Source of the DNA: Leptospira johnsonii
GTDB lineage: Bacteria > Spirochaetota > Leptospiria > Leptospirales > Leptospiraceae
NCBI RefSeq assembly: GCF_003112675.1
Contig: NZ_BFAY01000007.1
Coordinates: forward strand, 372,001-436,000
DNA length: 64,000 nucleotides
Direction: 5' to 3'
Made by a program: the position numbers and the translations under genes. The notes beneath the pieces are model-generated. The model did no database searches, was not told the origin of the DNA, and saw only the letters and a program-made list of their open reading frames with translations. Numbering within the stretch: position 1 is the stretch's first letter; every line of letters begins with the position of its first letter. This document shows positions 1 to 9,128 of the stretch, piece after piece.

Positions 1-703
1 AGAACAGAAGTGTTACGATCCCTGTTACAAGAAGTCCGCCCACTCTAAACAAAATATCCAGACCGAACATGAATCCGAAAACTAAAGAATACATTGCAAA
101 CACCGTGATGGTTGCCAAAATAAAAATGAATCTTATCTGAGATTTTAATTCCGGAATAGAGTTCACGGTTAACAACATTCTATATCTAAATCCGAAGTAA
201 GCAGTAGTGAGCGCAGTTGTTATAAAAAAACCCCAAGAAAGATAATGTTTATATCTGATATTTCTAAAGTCTCCCAGGTCGGAGATGATAGAGTCCCAAG
301 GCCTTCCAAAAAAAAATATCTCGCCCAATAAAAAAAGACCAGGTACAAGAAAATGAAGACGGATGTCCCTATACAAAGTCTGATTCGGGTATATCAAAGA
401 ATGTGTATATAGCAAAGATAAGGGCCCGATAGCCGAAAAAGAAGTGAGTAATAAGAAGATTGCATGCGGATAAGTCCTGTCAATTTCCAAGACTACATTC
501 GCAACTGTGAATAGTATGATCCCCAACGAAAGAAACAGAAGTGCTCCAATCCTGTCTTCTCTGCGTTTTATAGGCGGAATTAACTTTTGAACCACCAATA
601 AAAAGGAAAGGCCACTTCCGAAGTAGAATAAAGGAGTTACCACTTCGGGATTTAACATAGGCGGTATATTAAGAAAATACCAAGGCTTGTCAAGTGTTCT
701 CAT
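1..703 (-). CDS. Multi-pass membrane protein, 5'-complete, cut by the window edge (candidate 7TM-type AraC regulator)
   Basis: An open frame runs from ATG at 703 to the window edge, about 234 residues with no stop. An in-frame TGA lies 15 bases upstream, which fixes the N-terminus. The visible part is almost all membrane: about six or seven hydrophobic helices with short polar loops (for example KLIPPIKRREDR and FRYRMLLTV). The missing part is the C-terminus. Many Leptospira regulators join such a 6-7 helix N-terminal domain to a C-terminal AraC-type helix-turn-helix, and others to a histidine kinase, so this is my leading guess, but the decisive domain is outside the window. It is divergent from the cytochrome lipoprotein gene. 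The reading frame is certain; the family is inference. Confidence 0.6.
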   Translation of the reverse strand, partial: MRTLDKPWYFLNIPPMLNPEVVTPLFYFGSGLSFLLVVQKLIPPIKRREDRIGALLFLSLGIILFTVANVVLEIDRTYPHAIFLLLTSFSAIGPLSLLYTHSLIYPNQTLYRDIRLHFLVPGLFLLGEIFFFGRPWDSIISDLGDFRNIRYKHYLSWGFFITTALTTAYFGFRYRMLLTVNSIPELKSQIRFIFILATITVFAMYSLVFGFMFGLDILFRVGGLLVTGIVTLLF

Positions 704-977
704 CTGAAACGAATCTCAGAACGATTTGAGATCCAATAAAATAAGTGAAAAATTTTTATTTCGAACACTTGCATTCTTCTTAAATTTCAGAAATCTAATT
801 CACCCTACTCTTATATCTTACTTATTTTATAAGTTTTGATTTTTGCACAACTGTTCGAATAATGAAACTCGAACGTTCGAATTCCGTGGCTCGGACGACC
901 TGATTTTCATTATGGAGTATTCTTCTCCGCCAGAACTTGATCCGGGATTTAACAATTCCGGACTAAGGAGCGGAAAA

Positions 978-3287
978 ATGGAAATGCAAAGAATACGTGC
1001 TGCAAAACGTTATCTGCGGTACGCCTTGTTAGGGATGGCTGTGTTAGCTGCGGGTTGCCCCGTAGGAATTTTTACGGAATTCCCCAACCAGGAAGAAGTA
1101 TGTAAATTTGATCCGATCCGAGAGGGAATTCGCGCGGTGTCCGCATCTTCTTTCCCGGAGCCGGTACTACAATCAGTGTTGGTAAATGGAAATCTAGTAT
1201 GGCAGACAGTAACGGATGGGCCAGCGTACCCTACTCCTACTTTCAGCCCCGGCCAAACCATCACACTTAAGGGAACAGGTTTCGGAGCTGGACCAGAAAT
1301 CGACTTTTCTAAAATTATGATCGGTAATACCAGAATTCTGGAAACCGATCTGAGAATGTTCGAACAGAGATTGGACATCACCAAACAGGTGAACTTCGAA
1401 GTGGACGAACCTTTGGATAGTTGGAGCAAGTACATTCTTGCTTGGACGGATAATCAGATCCAATTCAAAGTTCCGGAACACACAACCTCGGGGCCTTTGG
1501 TCGTTCAGATCCAAAAAAGAGTAGGATATAACGATTCCCTACTTCATCCGGGACAACCACATAACGTGATTGATGCCCAAACTCGAAGAGTTACCGACGA
1601 AGACTTTAAACATAAATGCGACGTTGTTTCTATCTTAAGCGATGCGAAAGGGACTGTTCCTTTACAAGTAAACGTGAACAACCCTGGATTCTCCTCCATC
1701 ATCGCACTGGGTGAAAAGATCTTCTGGTCTTACGATTTCAATATCGGAGTGGCTCACGCGATCCGAAATCTGGATTGGAAGAAAATTTTTGCATACCAAG
1801 CAAAAGATCCTGTGACTGGATACACTGCAGATCCACTTCTTCTGTTCGGCGCTTACCAAACAGTCGCAGGCCAAGTTCCTTCTGCGGCGATCGATAATGT
1901 TTACTTTGATCGTTATCCTCAACCTACTCCAATTCCAGGGTTTCTGGGAGCGGATCAAAAATTTAAAGGGAATACTAAGAATAGCGGTTGGGCTGGATAT
2001 AGATATGCGGAAGCATCTCATCCATATACAGGTGATGGGGAATGGATCGGATTCAACTGTGCTTCTTGTCACGGATACAAGATCACTTACGAGGCTTCTC
2101 CAGGTAACACCGTAACCAAAGTGATCCCAGGACTTCCAAATCCTAAATGGTCCATGAAATGGTCTATATTAGGGGATTTTAAAGGAATTAAGGAAAACGA
2201 ACCGGGACCAAGTTTCGATTCTGCTTCGAAAGATGTAGATAAAACAATGTTGATCTACGCTATGCCTCAAGGAGCAGGAGAACATGCGCTAATCCGAATC
2301 AAAGGAGAAGGCAGCGAGACGGACAACGATTACGAGTTCTCTCCGATCGCGATTCCGAACGTAACCAACTATATGGGAGTTAGAAGATCCCTATCCCATT
2401 CCGAATCTTACGTAGGATTCGAAGGTTCTTATATTCATTCGGAAGAACCTGACGGTGCTACAGGTTCAATGTATGCGAAAGAACTTCAAGCTCTTACCGC
2501 TTATATGACCAAGTTAGACCAAAACGATAAGGCTCTCAGACAAGTTGGAATGTATCGTTGGCTAAAATCCAAAGGTAAACTGATCGCTCAAGTCGGATCA
2601 GACTCTGGAGAAGGTGCTTTCGTTCAAGCTGGATGGGAAAATCAACCTGGTATCACTGCAGCAGTTGCAAGAGGAAAGGCAACTTTCCAGAGAGATTGTG
2701 GATCTTGTCATAATGATAAGGTAGGCTTGAACTCAAACGAAAAAATGTTCAAACTAAATGAAGTGGGAAGATTCTTCGCTCCTACTATTTACCAAAAAGC
2801 ACTGCAATCGATTCGTGCGACTTTTCTACGAGATATGTACTGGGTACAACATAGAGGTCTGTTAAGCGACGGACACGTCAGAAACTTGGAAGACTTAGTG
2901 AATCCTGCCCGTTGTACGGAAGGATCTCCTCTATACAACCAGTACTACACTTTACATGCTCCTGCGTCTCCTGCTTTAGGTGGACCTGATTTTCCTGAAC
3001 CGTATCCGGCTCAAAACAGAAAATCGGATGTATTCAGAGTAGTCAAATCTGCAGCTAACGATACAGGGACGAAAAGAAACAGATTCATCGAAAGACATAA
3101 ATATTTCGTAACTGTTTCTTGGGATCCGAACTATTACTATTGGGATTACCAGAAGATGAGAAGGGAATATGGTCCGCAAGAGTTGGGTACTGCTCAACCG
3201 ATCGGAATGCCTGCAGCCCCTCACCCTTGGTGTTCCTCCACTGCTACGGAGGTGGATGATCTAGTGGAGTATATCCTCACTCTCTAA
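978..3287 (+). CDS. Di-haem c-type cytochrome lipoprotein with IPT/TIG-like N-terminal region
   Basis: The chosen ATG at 978 follows AAGGAG with good spacing and gives a lipoprotein signal: basic start, hydrophobic stretch, then AAG-C at Cys27. An upstream in-frame TTG at 843 would place 45 hydrophilic residues before the signal and is unlikely. The 769-residue product has a segment around residues 85-110 resembling an IPT/TIG Ig-like fold (SPGQTITLKGTGFGAG). It has two haem-c motifs, CASCH at 361-365 and CGSCH at 574-578. Both haems should be outside the cytoplasm, with the lipid anchor in the inner or outer membrane. The partner is unknown; an electron-transfer or peroxidase-like role is only inference. 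It stands alone, followed by a terminator, and lies divergent from the membrane protein to its left. Confidence 0.82.
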   Translation: MEMQRIRAAKRYLRYALLGMAVLAAGCPVGIFTEFPNQEEVCKFDPIREGIRAVSASSFPEPVLQSVLVNGNLVWQTVTDGPAYPTPTFSPGQTITLKGTGFGAGPEIDFSKIMIGNTRILETDLRMFEQRLDITKQVNFEVDEPLDSWSKYILAWTDNQIQFKVPEHTTSGPLVVQIQKRVGYNDSLLHPGQPHNVIDAQTRRVTDEDFKHKCDVVSILSDAKGTVPLQVNVNNPGFSSIIALGEKIFWSYDFNIGVAHAIRNLDWKKIFAYQAKDPVTGYTADPLLLFGAYQTVAGQVPSAAIDNVYFDRYPQPTPIPGFLGADQKFKGNTKNSGWAGYRYAEASHPYTGDGEWIGFNCASCHGYKITYEASPGNTVTKVIPGLPNPKWSMKWSILGDFKGIKENEPGPSFDSASKDVDKTMLIYAMPQGAGEHALIRIKGEGSETDNDYEFSPIAIPNVTNYMGVRRSLSHSESYVGFEGSYIHSEEPDGATGSMYAKELQALTAYMTKLDQNDKALRQVGMYRWLKSKGKLIAQVGSDSGEGAFVQAGWENQPGITAAVARGKATFQRDCGSCHNDKVGLNSNEKMFKLNEVGRFFAPTIYQKALQSIRATFLRDMYWVQHRGLLSDGHVRNLEDLVNPARCTEGSPLYNQYYTLHAPASPALGGPDFPEPYPAQNRKSDVFRVVKSAANDTGTKRNRFIERHKYFVTVSWDPNYYYWDYQKMRREYGPQELGTAQPIGMPAAPHPWCSSTATEVDDLVEYILTL

Positions 3288-3297
3288 CTCTCTACGG

Positions 3298-3342
3298 CCC
3301 GGGGAGAAAGATCGAATACCAGGTCGATCTCTCCGGGTTTTT
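3298..3342 (+). terminator. Intrinsic terminator after the cytochrome gene
   Basis: A long imperfect hairpin starts 11 bases after the stop: the left arm 3298-3315 pairs with 3324-3337 (CCCGG and GATCGA blocks, small bulges), followed by TTTTT. A second hairpin follows at 3343-3366 (ATTTCGG/CCGAAAT) with a TTTGTTTTTT tail, and could also help end convergent transcription from dps. Confidence 0.75.
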
Positions 3343-3393
3343 ATTTCGGGGAATTCTCTCCGAAATATTTGTTTTTTCGAATATACTAAAATT

Positions 3394-3861
3394 CTACTCG
3401 AGCATACTCCTAAGCATCCAAGCTGTCTTTTCATGGATCTCCAATCTTTGGGTAAGAAGGTCTGTAGTCACCTCATCCCCTCCCGAATCCGCAGAAGGAA
3501 GGATCGCTCTTGCAGTTCGGATCACTGCTTCGTGTCCATCTACAAGGTTTTTCAGCATTTCTTCCGCTTTAGGAACTCCATCTTCTTCTTTTAATGAAGT
3601 TAAAGAAGAGAACGCTTTGTAAGTTCCAGGTGCTGGATAACCGAGAGAACGAATTCTTTCCGCCACAAGATCCAATGCGTTCCAAAGCTCCGTGTATTGG
3701 GTCATGAACATCAAATGTAAGGTATTAAATAATGGTCCGGTTACGTTCCAATGATAGTTATGAGTCTTTAAATATAAAAAATACGTATCTGCTAAAAGTT
3801 TTTGCAGGCCTTGGTTGATGGCTTCTCTATCCTTCTCCGGGATCCCTATATTCGGTTTCAT
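3394..3861 (-). CDS. dps: Dps-family ferritin-like DNA-protection protein
   Basis: The product is 155 residues from ATG at 3861, preceded by AAGGAG at 8 bases; a longer frame to 3897 has no ribosome site and would run into the operator. Features of Dps miniferritins are clear: the ferroxidase signature around residues 30-60 ([12 protein letters not shown], then [13 protein letters not shown]) with the conserved His pair and acidic residues, and the [11 protein letters not shown] helix. Dps proteins form 12-subunit shells that oxidise Fe(II) with peroxide and store the iron, limiting hydroxyl-radical damage; some also bind DNA. The short N-terminus has little positive charge, so DNA binding is uncertain. 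The promoter carries a perfect 19-bp palindrome (separate entry), which suggests peroxide or iron control. Confidence 0.93.
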   Translation of the reverse strand: MKPNIGIPEKDREAINQGLQKLLADTYFLYLKTHNYHWNVTGPLFNTLHLMFMTQYTELWNALDLVAERIRSLGYPAPGTYKAFSSLTSLKEEDGVPKAEEMLKNLVDGHEAVIRTARAILPSADSGGDEVTTDLLTQRLEIHEKTAWMLRSMLE

Positions 3862-3885
3862 ACTTATCTCCTTTCCGTTTAGAAA

Positions 3886-3904
3886 ATTTAGAATCATTCT
3901 AAAT
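3886..3904. promoter_or_regulatory. Fur/PerR-type operator: perfect 9-1-9 palindrome upstream of dps
   Basis: ATTTAGAATCATTCTAAAT is a perfect inverted repeat around a single central base and contains the 7-1-7 layout of Fur/PerR boxes. It sits 25-43 bases before the dps start codon and covers the proposed -10 element, as expected for a repressor site. A PerR-type role is inferred from the shape and from the target being dps. Confidence 0.7.
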
Positions 3905-3925
3905 CTAAGTGTTAGACAGTGGCAA
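3896..3925 (-). promoter_or_regulatory. Candidate sigma-70 promoter of dps
   Basis: On the minus strand TTGCCA (3920-3925) is followed after 18 bases by TAGAAT (3896-3901). The -10 hexamer lies inside the palindromic operator, so bound repressor would block RNA polymerase. Confidence 0.5.
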
Positions 3926-4066
3926 TCTAATTTCTTTTAGAATAATGATGATTTTTTCCAGATTTTTACAAAAAGAAAAACTAATAAAGAGAGCAAATTC
4001 TCTTAATCGGTAATTTACCAAAGTGATAAATCACCGATTATTTAAAAACGAATAGTCAAACCACTC

Positions 4067-4462
4067 TTAATCGGTAGTAAGCAATCCATCCGGCTTCATA
4101 TTATTACAATTGCTGCTAAGTATTAAAGTTCCAAGAGAGTCCGCGATGAACGAAGCACCAAATCTTCGGATATCGGTGGTACACGCATTAACATCATCCT
4201 TTTTATAATATTTCGAATCGTCTATCTTCACAACAAAAGAATCGATTATCGAACCATAAAGCGCTACTGAAGCTGCAACAGCCGAATCTCCATAAGCCGC
4301 TGTATAGAAGGAAAGGTCGGCTACATAGGCGGCATTTCTAATCTTCTCCTTGGCTTCCGAGCCTTTATATACAGTGTCCACCAGACCTGTCGAGTCGATC
4401 AATGAGCAATTGAAAATCCAACAGGCGAATACAAATCCCGGGACCAGAAAACTTTTTTTCAT
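4067..4462 (-). CDS. Small Leptospira-type lipoprotein (TIGR04452-like), copy A
   Basis: The product is 131 residues with a signal peptide ending in IFNC (lipobox Cys19) and a GGAGG site 8 bases before the ATG. It is about 45% identical by eye to the next gene (4724-5116). Shared elements include the 'SLIDST.LV' start of the mature protein, EKIRNAA, the DDSKYYKK block near residue 85, a pair of Cys residues that may form a disulfide, and a 'DSLGTL.LS.NC' C-terminus. From memory this matches the Leptospira lipoprotein family NCBI calls TIGR04452; function unknown. It is probably anchored in a cell-envelope membrane. The two copies are separated by a terminator, so each is likely transcribed from its own promoter. 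Confidence 0.8.
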   Translation of the reverse strand: MKKSFLVPGFVFACWIFNCSLIDSTGLVDTVYKGSEAKEKIRNAAYVADLSFYTAAYGDSAVAASVALYGSIIDSFVVKIDDSKYYKKDDVNACTTDIRRFGASFIADSLGTLILSSNCNNMKPDGLLTTD

Positions 4463-4668
4463 AAGGCAAAACCTCCAAAATTTCGCCTAACTTTATTTTT
4501 CATCAGGAATTCGCTATTGATTTTTAAATTTAACCTCCCGGAATGAATATTCCAATAAAAAAACATACGAATTATATAATAAACCTATTTAGAATATACG
4601 AAATATATCAAATGAGATAGATTCAAAGTTCTCCCGGAATGTAGATTCCGCGAATATCCTCGCAAAAT

Positions 4669-4698
4669 AAAAAAGCCGCTCAGTCAAGCGGCTTTTTT
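4669..4698 (-). terminator. Intrinsic terminator after lipoprotein copy B
   Basis: AAAAGCCGCT (4671-4680), loop CAGTCA, then AGCGGCTTTTTT (4687-4698): a strong stem with A-tract and T-tract on either side, 26 bases beyond the stop of the gene at 4724-5116. Confidence 0.85.
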
Positions 4699-4723
4699 AT
4701 TAGATATTTTGTGCGACTTCTAT

Positions 4724-5116
4724 TTATTTCGGAAGAAGCCCGATTTCTTCAAAGTTACGACAATTCTCACTTAACGTGAAAGTTCCGATAGAATCAAGAC
4801 GATTTAGATAAGCAAACTTTTCCATATCGGAAGCACAATCATTCACTTTGTTTTTTTTATAGTATTTTGAGTCGTCCAAATCTAATAAGAAAGAGACAGT
4901 GAGCGAATTTGTAAAAGACAAATTAGTGACTAAACCGTTATAACCTCCATACTTTTTTTCATAGTAGATCCCATCTGCATTGAATGCAGCATTTCGAATT
5001 TTCTCTCTTGCTTCGCCACCACTATATGCGTCGTTTACCAAATTAGTTGACTCTACAATATTACAATTTGTCGTAAAGGCACTGAGAAGAAATAATATAC
5101 TAATAATTTTTTTCAT
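4724..5116 (-). CDS. Small Leptospira-type lipoprotein (TIGR04452-like), copy B
   Basis: A 130-residue paralogue of the gene at 4067-4462. The signal peptide ends in TTNC (Cys18). The mature part starts 'NIVESTNLVNDAY', carries EKIRNAA, then LDDSKYYKKNKVNDC and a 'DSIGTFTLSENC' block near the C-terminus. Conservation is highest at the helical N-terminal motif and at DDSKYYKK, so these are the likely functional parts. It has no known enzymatic motif. Tandem duplication followed by divergence is the simplest origin. Its own terminator (4669-4698) separates it from copy A. Confidence 0.8.
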   Translation of the reverse strand: MKKIISILFLLSAFTTNCNIVESTNLVNDAYSGGEAREKIRNAAFNADGIYYEKKYGGYNGLVTNLSFTNSLTVSFLLDLDDSKYYKKNKVNDCASDMEKFAYLNRLDSIGTFTLSENCRNFEEIGLLPK

Positions 5117-5282
5117 AATTTGGCGCCCATTCCTTGCCCTTTATCTTAACCTAGTATTACCAAGATAATTCATAAAACAAAAAGGCGATGTCCCCCTTAC
5201 TAAAAAAAACTACTTTTTACGCTCCGCTTACCAGCAGAAATTTATAAAAATCTGTATTAGTCGCGGGCCTCAAGAGCCGTCT

Positions 5283-6404
5283 TTAGGATAGGCTCTTATA
5301 TTCCTTGATCGCAGCAAAAACTTCTTCCAGCTCGGAATCAGTCATATATGGAAATAAAGGAAAATTTAATACTGAATCGCAGATCCTTCCTGTTCTATGC
5401 TCTTTTCCGAATTTACCTACAATATAAGGTTTTGCTCCAGGTTGATCGCTCATTGCTCCCGGATAGATCACTCCAAAACCGATCCCTTTTGCTTTTAGGA
5501 CTTCTTGGATCTTAGGTCTTTCGGCAGGATCAAAAAGAGTAACGTTGCAATATCCATTTTCTTGAAAGTCTTTTGGAGGATGGATCACGTTCACTCCTAA
5601 GCCAGGAAGAGCCTGGTAATATTTCTCTGCAGCCTTTCTGCGGGAAACGAGTCTTGCTTCTAAATGAGGAAGATTCAAATTTAAGAATGCAGCTTGCAAG
5701 GTATCCATTCTGGAATTCCAACCTACATCTCCGTAACCGTAGTGAGAAGTTCTTCCATGGTTTCCAAGCATTCTTACTTTATTTGCTAGTTCTTCGTCGT
5801 TTGTGAAAACCGCTCCCCCATCTCCAGCCCCGCCTAAAACTTTTGCAGGATAGAAAGAAGTAGTAGTGATCAATGCGTCTTGGTAGATAGGTTTTCCCTT
5901 ATATAAAACACCGAAGGATTGGGCTCCGTCTTCTAATAAGAAAACTCCTTTTTCCTTACAAAGTTTGCGGTAGTCTTCTAACTTTGAGCTTCCCCAACCA
6001 TACAGGTGAACGATGATCGCTGCCTTCGGTTTTACTTCTTCGAGTGCCTTTTTGAACTCTTCGAAATCCATTTGTAGATCGTCTGGATTCGTATCTACTG
6101 TGGCAGGATCGGCGCCTACGTTTACTACAGATTCAAATGTCGCCCAGAAGGTAGAGTCAGGAACTAATACCTTATCTCCCTTTCCCACGCCCAAGGCTCT
6201 CAGTGCCAATTGAAGTGCATCTGTTCCGTTTGCACATGCGATCGAATATTTAGTTCCAGCGGTTGTTGCCAGATTTTTTTCTAATAATGCGACTTCTTCT
6301 CCTCCGATAAAGGAGGCGTTCTTGCTGAGAGTTTTTACTTTATCTTCCCAAGCTTCTAGTAATCCCGGCTCGAATCTTTTGATATCTATGAAAGGTACGC
6401 CCAT
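5283..6404 (-). CDS. DegT/DnrJ/EryC1/StrS-family PLP aminotransferase
   Basis: The product is 373 residues from ATG 6404, with GGAGGAG just upstream; a longer frame to 6449 lacks a start signal. The fold-type I sugar aminotransferase family is recognised from '[10 protein letters not shown]' at the N-terminus, the cofactor-loop sequence [15 protein letters not shown], and the PLP-lysine segment [15 protein letters not shown] with Lys188. These enzymes transfer an amino group from glutamate to a nucleotide-linked keto-sugar, usually for lipopolysaccharide or surface glycans. No other sugar-nucleotide genes lie beside it, so the substrate cannot be inferred. It is 95 bases downstream of lon on the same strand and may be read from the lon promoter or its own. 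Confidence 0.88.
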   Translation of the reverse strand: MGVPFIDIKRFEPGLLEAWEDKVKTLSKNASFIGGEEVALLEKNLATTAGTKYSIACANGTDALQLALRALGVGKGDKVLVPDSTFWATFESVVNVGADPATVDTNPDDLQMDFEEFKKALEEVKPKAAIIVHLYGWGSSKLEDYRKLCKEKGVFLLEDGAQSFGVLYKGKPIYQDALITTTSFYPAKVLGGAGDGGAVFTNDEELANKVRMLGNHGRTSHYGYGDVGWNSRMDTLQAAFLNLNLPHLEARLVSRRKAAEKYYQALPGLGVNVIHPPKDFQENGYCNVTLFDPAERPKIQEVLKAKGIGFGVIYPGAMSDQPGAKPYIVGKFGKEHRTGRICDSVLNFPLFPYMTDSELEEVFAAIKEYKSLS

Positions 6405-6499
6405 TATGGTCTCCTCCGAACAGCGTCGGAAACGGGTCCTAAAAAGCAAATTATTTTGAGCTGGTTTAAGACCCGGCGTAAAGGGCGAAGATAGTAGAT

Positions 6500-8959
6500 T
6501 TACTTCTTCTTACGAGGCGCTATCTTCTTTTTAGGAGAAGGTTTCGTCTTCTTAGAGACTACCACCTGTTCCGTTTTAGGTTTCAAAACTCCATCGATTA
6601 CCTTGGGCTCGAATAGAATTTTAGCTACTTCTTCGAATTTAGAAACCGGAAAGAATTCCATTCCCTTCTTCACATAATCAGGTATTTCGTCTAACTGAGG
6701 TCGATTGTCCGAAGGAAAAATGATCTTATGAACACCAACCCGTTTGGCAGCCACGACCTTTTCTCTTAATCCGCCGATGGCTAAAACTTCGCCGGTCAGT
6801 GTTAATTCTCCAGTCATACCGAATCCAAGTTTGATCCTTTTATTCAATACCAAGGAAAGAATGGCGGCTGCCATTGTGATCCCGGCGCTCGGCCCATCTT
6901 TTGGAGTGGCACCGTCAGGAACATGAAGATGGATCGTTTTTTCGGTGAATAATTCCTCACTACCTAAGAAATTCTTAATATAGCTGAGAGCGATACTGGA
7001 AGATTCCTCCATAGATTTTCCGATCATCCCAGTAAGAAGTATCCCGCCCTTTCCTTTTATGAAGACCGCCTCTATAAGTAATGTCGCACCTCCTACAGAA
7101 GTCCAAGCAAGTCCCAAAGCGGTTCCTGGAACGGTAGGCTTGGTCATCCTATCATCCGTGTATTTAGGAACTCCTAAAAGTTTTTCCACATCCTTAGGTT
7201 GGATATGTTTCGGATAAGTTTCTCCCTTTACGATCTGGAGTGCGAGTTTTCTAGCCAGTTTATCGGACTGTTTTTCTAAACCTCTCACCCCTGACTCTCT
7301 AGAATAATGATCTATCAGAGTGACCACAGATTTTTTATCTATCTGTATCCCGTACGGCTCTATCCCGTTTTTCTCCAGCACCTTTTTCCAAAGATGTTTG
7401 TTAAAGATCTGGACTTTCTCGTCCGTGATATAACCGGAAAGATTGATAACTTCCATACGATCCAAAAGTATCCTACTAATGGAATCTAACGTATTTGCCG
7501 TAGCGATAAAGAACACAGAGGAAAGATCAAATGGAAGATCCAAATAATGATCTCTGAATGTTTTATTCTGCTCCGGATCCAAAACCTCCAGTAGAGCTGC
7601 AGCAGGATCTCCCTGCATTCCAAGCCCAAGCTTGTCTATTTCGTCCAAAAGAATAACAGAATCTTTTTCTTTAGTAATTCTTAATGCTGTGATGATCTTT
7701 CCAGGCATCGCACCAATATAGGTCCTACGATGGCCTTTGATCTCCGCCTCGTCTCTCATTCCGCCCACAGAGAATCTAAAAAACTTTCTGCCCATGGCTT
7801 CTGCGATAGACTTAGCAATAGAAGTTTTCCCGACCCCGGGAGGTCCTACTAAAAGAAGAATGGAACCTTTCTCTGTAGGTTTTAACTTCTTCACTGCTAA
7901 AAATTCCAGGATCCTTTCTTTTACATCATCCAGTTTATAATGATCTTTATCTAAGGTCTTTTTGGCTTTATCTAAATCAATTTCTCGAGAAGGAGCAGCT
8001 TCCCAAGGAAGACTTTCCATAATATCCAAGTAATTTCGAACAACGTTATAATCCGCGGTATTCTGATCCGTGTAGAAGAACTTATCCATTTCCCGCTCTA
8101 CTTCTTCTATTACTTCCGGATCTGCAGGGATGGCTTTCAGTCTTTCTAAGAATTTTTCATACTTCTTCTCGTACTTTCCTTCTTTCTGACCGAGCTCCGC
8201 TTGGATCGCCTTCAATTGTTCTCTTAGGAAAAACTGTCTCTGTTGTTTATCAATTTTGTCCTGGATATTCTCCTGGATCTCTCTTTGGAGACTAACAAGA
8301 TCTATCTCCTTTTTCAGATAGAGCAGAACCTTTTCGATCCTGTCCTTTAAATTCACGGATTCTATTACGGATTGATAATCTTCTTTTTCAATATTCAAAA
8401 TACTGCATACAAAATCCGCCATCTTACCTGGCTCGTTCACATTCAGCATGGTAAGTTTCATCTCTTCCGTAAAAAGAGGATTATTTTGTGCGAGTTCCCT
8501 TGTCATGATAAGCAAGGTTCTCATCATGGCTTTGATAGTATTTTTAGAAGCGCCGGGTTCTTCTTCCGGATAGCTTACCTTTGCGATCAACAAAGGTTCC
8601 GTGGAAGCAAAAGATTCCACCTTAAATCTGCGAACTGTATTGATCAAAATATTTACAGCGCCATCAGGAAGATTCACCTTCTTCAAGATCTTGGCTACTA
8701 CACCGAAATCGTAAATATTCTCTTCTGTTTTCTTTTCATTCTCCTCATCCTTGAGAAGAACAAGCCCAATGAAAGAATTCCCTTTTAAGACCTCATCCAC
8801 AGCCTTTGCAAATTTTCCCCCCGGAACGATCAGAGGAGTGATGATCCCGGGAAATACCGGCCTGGTCTTGATCGGCACCAGAAATAATTCGGGAGGAAGA
8901 ATGGAATCTACCGGTACGATACTTCCTTCAACTTCGCCTATATCATCAAAAAGATCCAC
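6500..8959 (-). CDS. lon: ATP-dependent Lon protease with a lysine-rich C-terminal tail
   Basis: The product is 819 residues from GTG 8959 (AAGGTG ahead). Domain order: LON substrate-binding N-domain (about 25-220), coiled-coil region (220-300), AAA+ ATPase with Walker A GPPGVGKT at 372-379 and Walker B ILLDEID, then the S16 protease domain with the Ser-Lys dyad Ser691 (DGPSAG) and Lys734 (GGLREK). Lon degrades misfolded and specific regulatory proteins in the cytoplasm. It is longer than the typical 780-residue enzyme because of an extra basic tail after the protease domain, ending [14 protein letters not shown], which could aid DNA or polyphosphate binding (inference). The upstream 168 bases are shared with the divergent esterase genes. 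Confidence 0.97.
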   Translation of the reverse strand: MDLFDDIGEVEGSIVPVDSILPPELFLVPIKTRPVFPGIITPLIVPGGKFAKAVDEVLKGNSFIGLVLLKDEENEKKTEENIYDFGVVAKILKKVNLPDGAVNILINTVRRFKVESFASTEPLLIAKVSYPEEEPGASKNTIKAMMRTLLIMTRELAQNNPLFTEEMKLTMLNVNEPGKMADFVCSILNIEKEDYQSVIESVNLKDRIEKVLLYLKKEIDLVSLQREIQENIQDKIDKQQRQFFLREQLKAIQAELGQKEGKYEKKYEKFLERLKAIPADPEVIEEVEREMDKFFYTDQNTADYNVVRNYLDIMESLPWEAAPSREIDLDKAKKTLDKDHYKLDDVKERILEFLAVKKLKPTEKGSILLLVGPPGVGKTSIAKSIAEAMGRKFFRFSVGGMRDEAEIKGHRRTYIGAMPGKIITALRITKEKDSVILLDEIDKLGLGMQGDPAAALLEVLDPEQNKTFRDHYLDLPFDLSSVFFIATANTLDSISRILLDRMEVINLSGYITDEKVQIFNKHLWKKVLEKNGIEPYGIQIDKKSVVTLIDHYSRESGVRGLEKQSDKLARKLALQIVKGETYPKHIQPKDVEKLLGVPKYTDDRMTKPTVPGTALGLAWTSVGGATLLIEAVFIKGKGGILLTGMIGKSMEESSSIALSYIKNFLGSEELFTEKTIHLHVPDGATPKDGPSAGITMAAAILSLVLNKRIKLGFGMTGELTLTGEVLAIGGLREKVVAAKRVGVHKIIFPSDNRPQLDEIPDYVKKGMEFFPVSKFEEVAKILFEPKVIDGVLKPKTEQVVVSKKTKPSPKKKIAPRKKK

Positions 8960-9128
8960 GTTTCACCTTCGGTTTAAAAAATAATCGGACCAATTCCAGT
9001 TTCTGGGTTCGCTCCTAGTACTCAAATCTTTCTTTTTCTTCGATAATGAAAAGAACTTGAATCTTTGGGGATATGCGTCAGTCTAAATGGGAAATATATA
9101 AACATTTCGACTGTTTTCTAGAACGGGG

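Noticed and set aside
843..977. N-terminal extension of the cytochrome lipoprotein from TTG 843
   Set aside because: The ATG at 978 has AAGGAG and begins a proper lipoprotein signal; the extension would bury the signal peptide.
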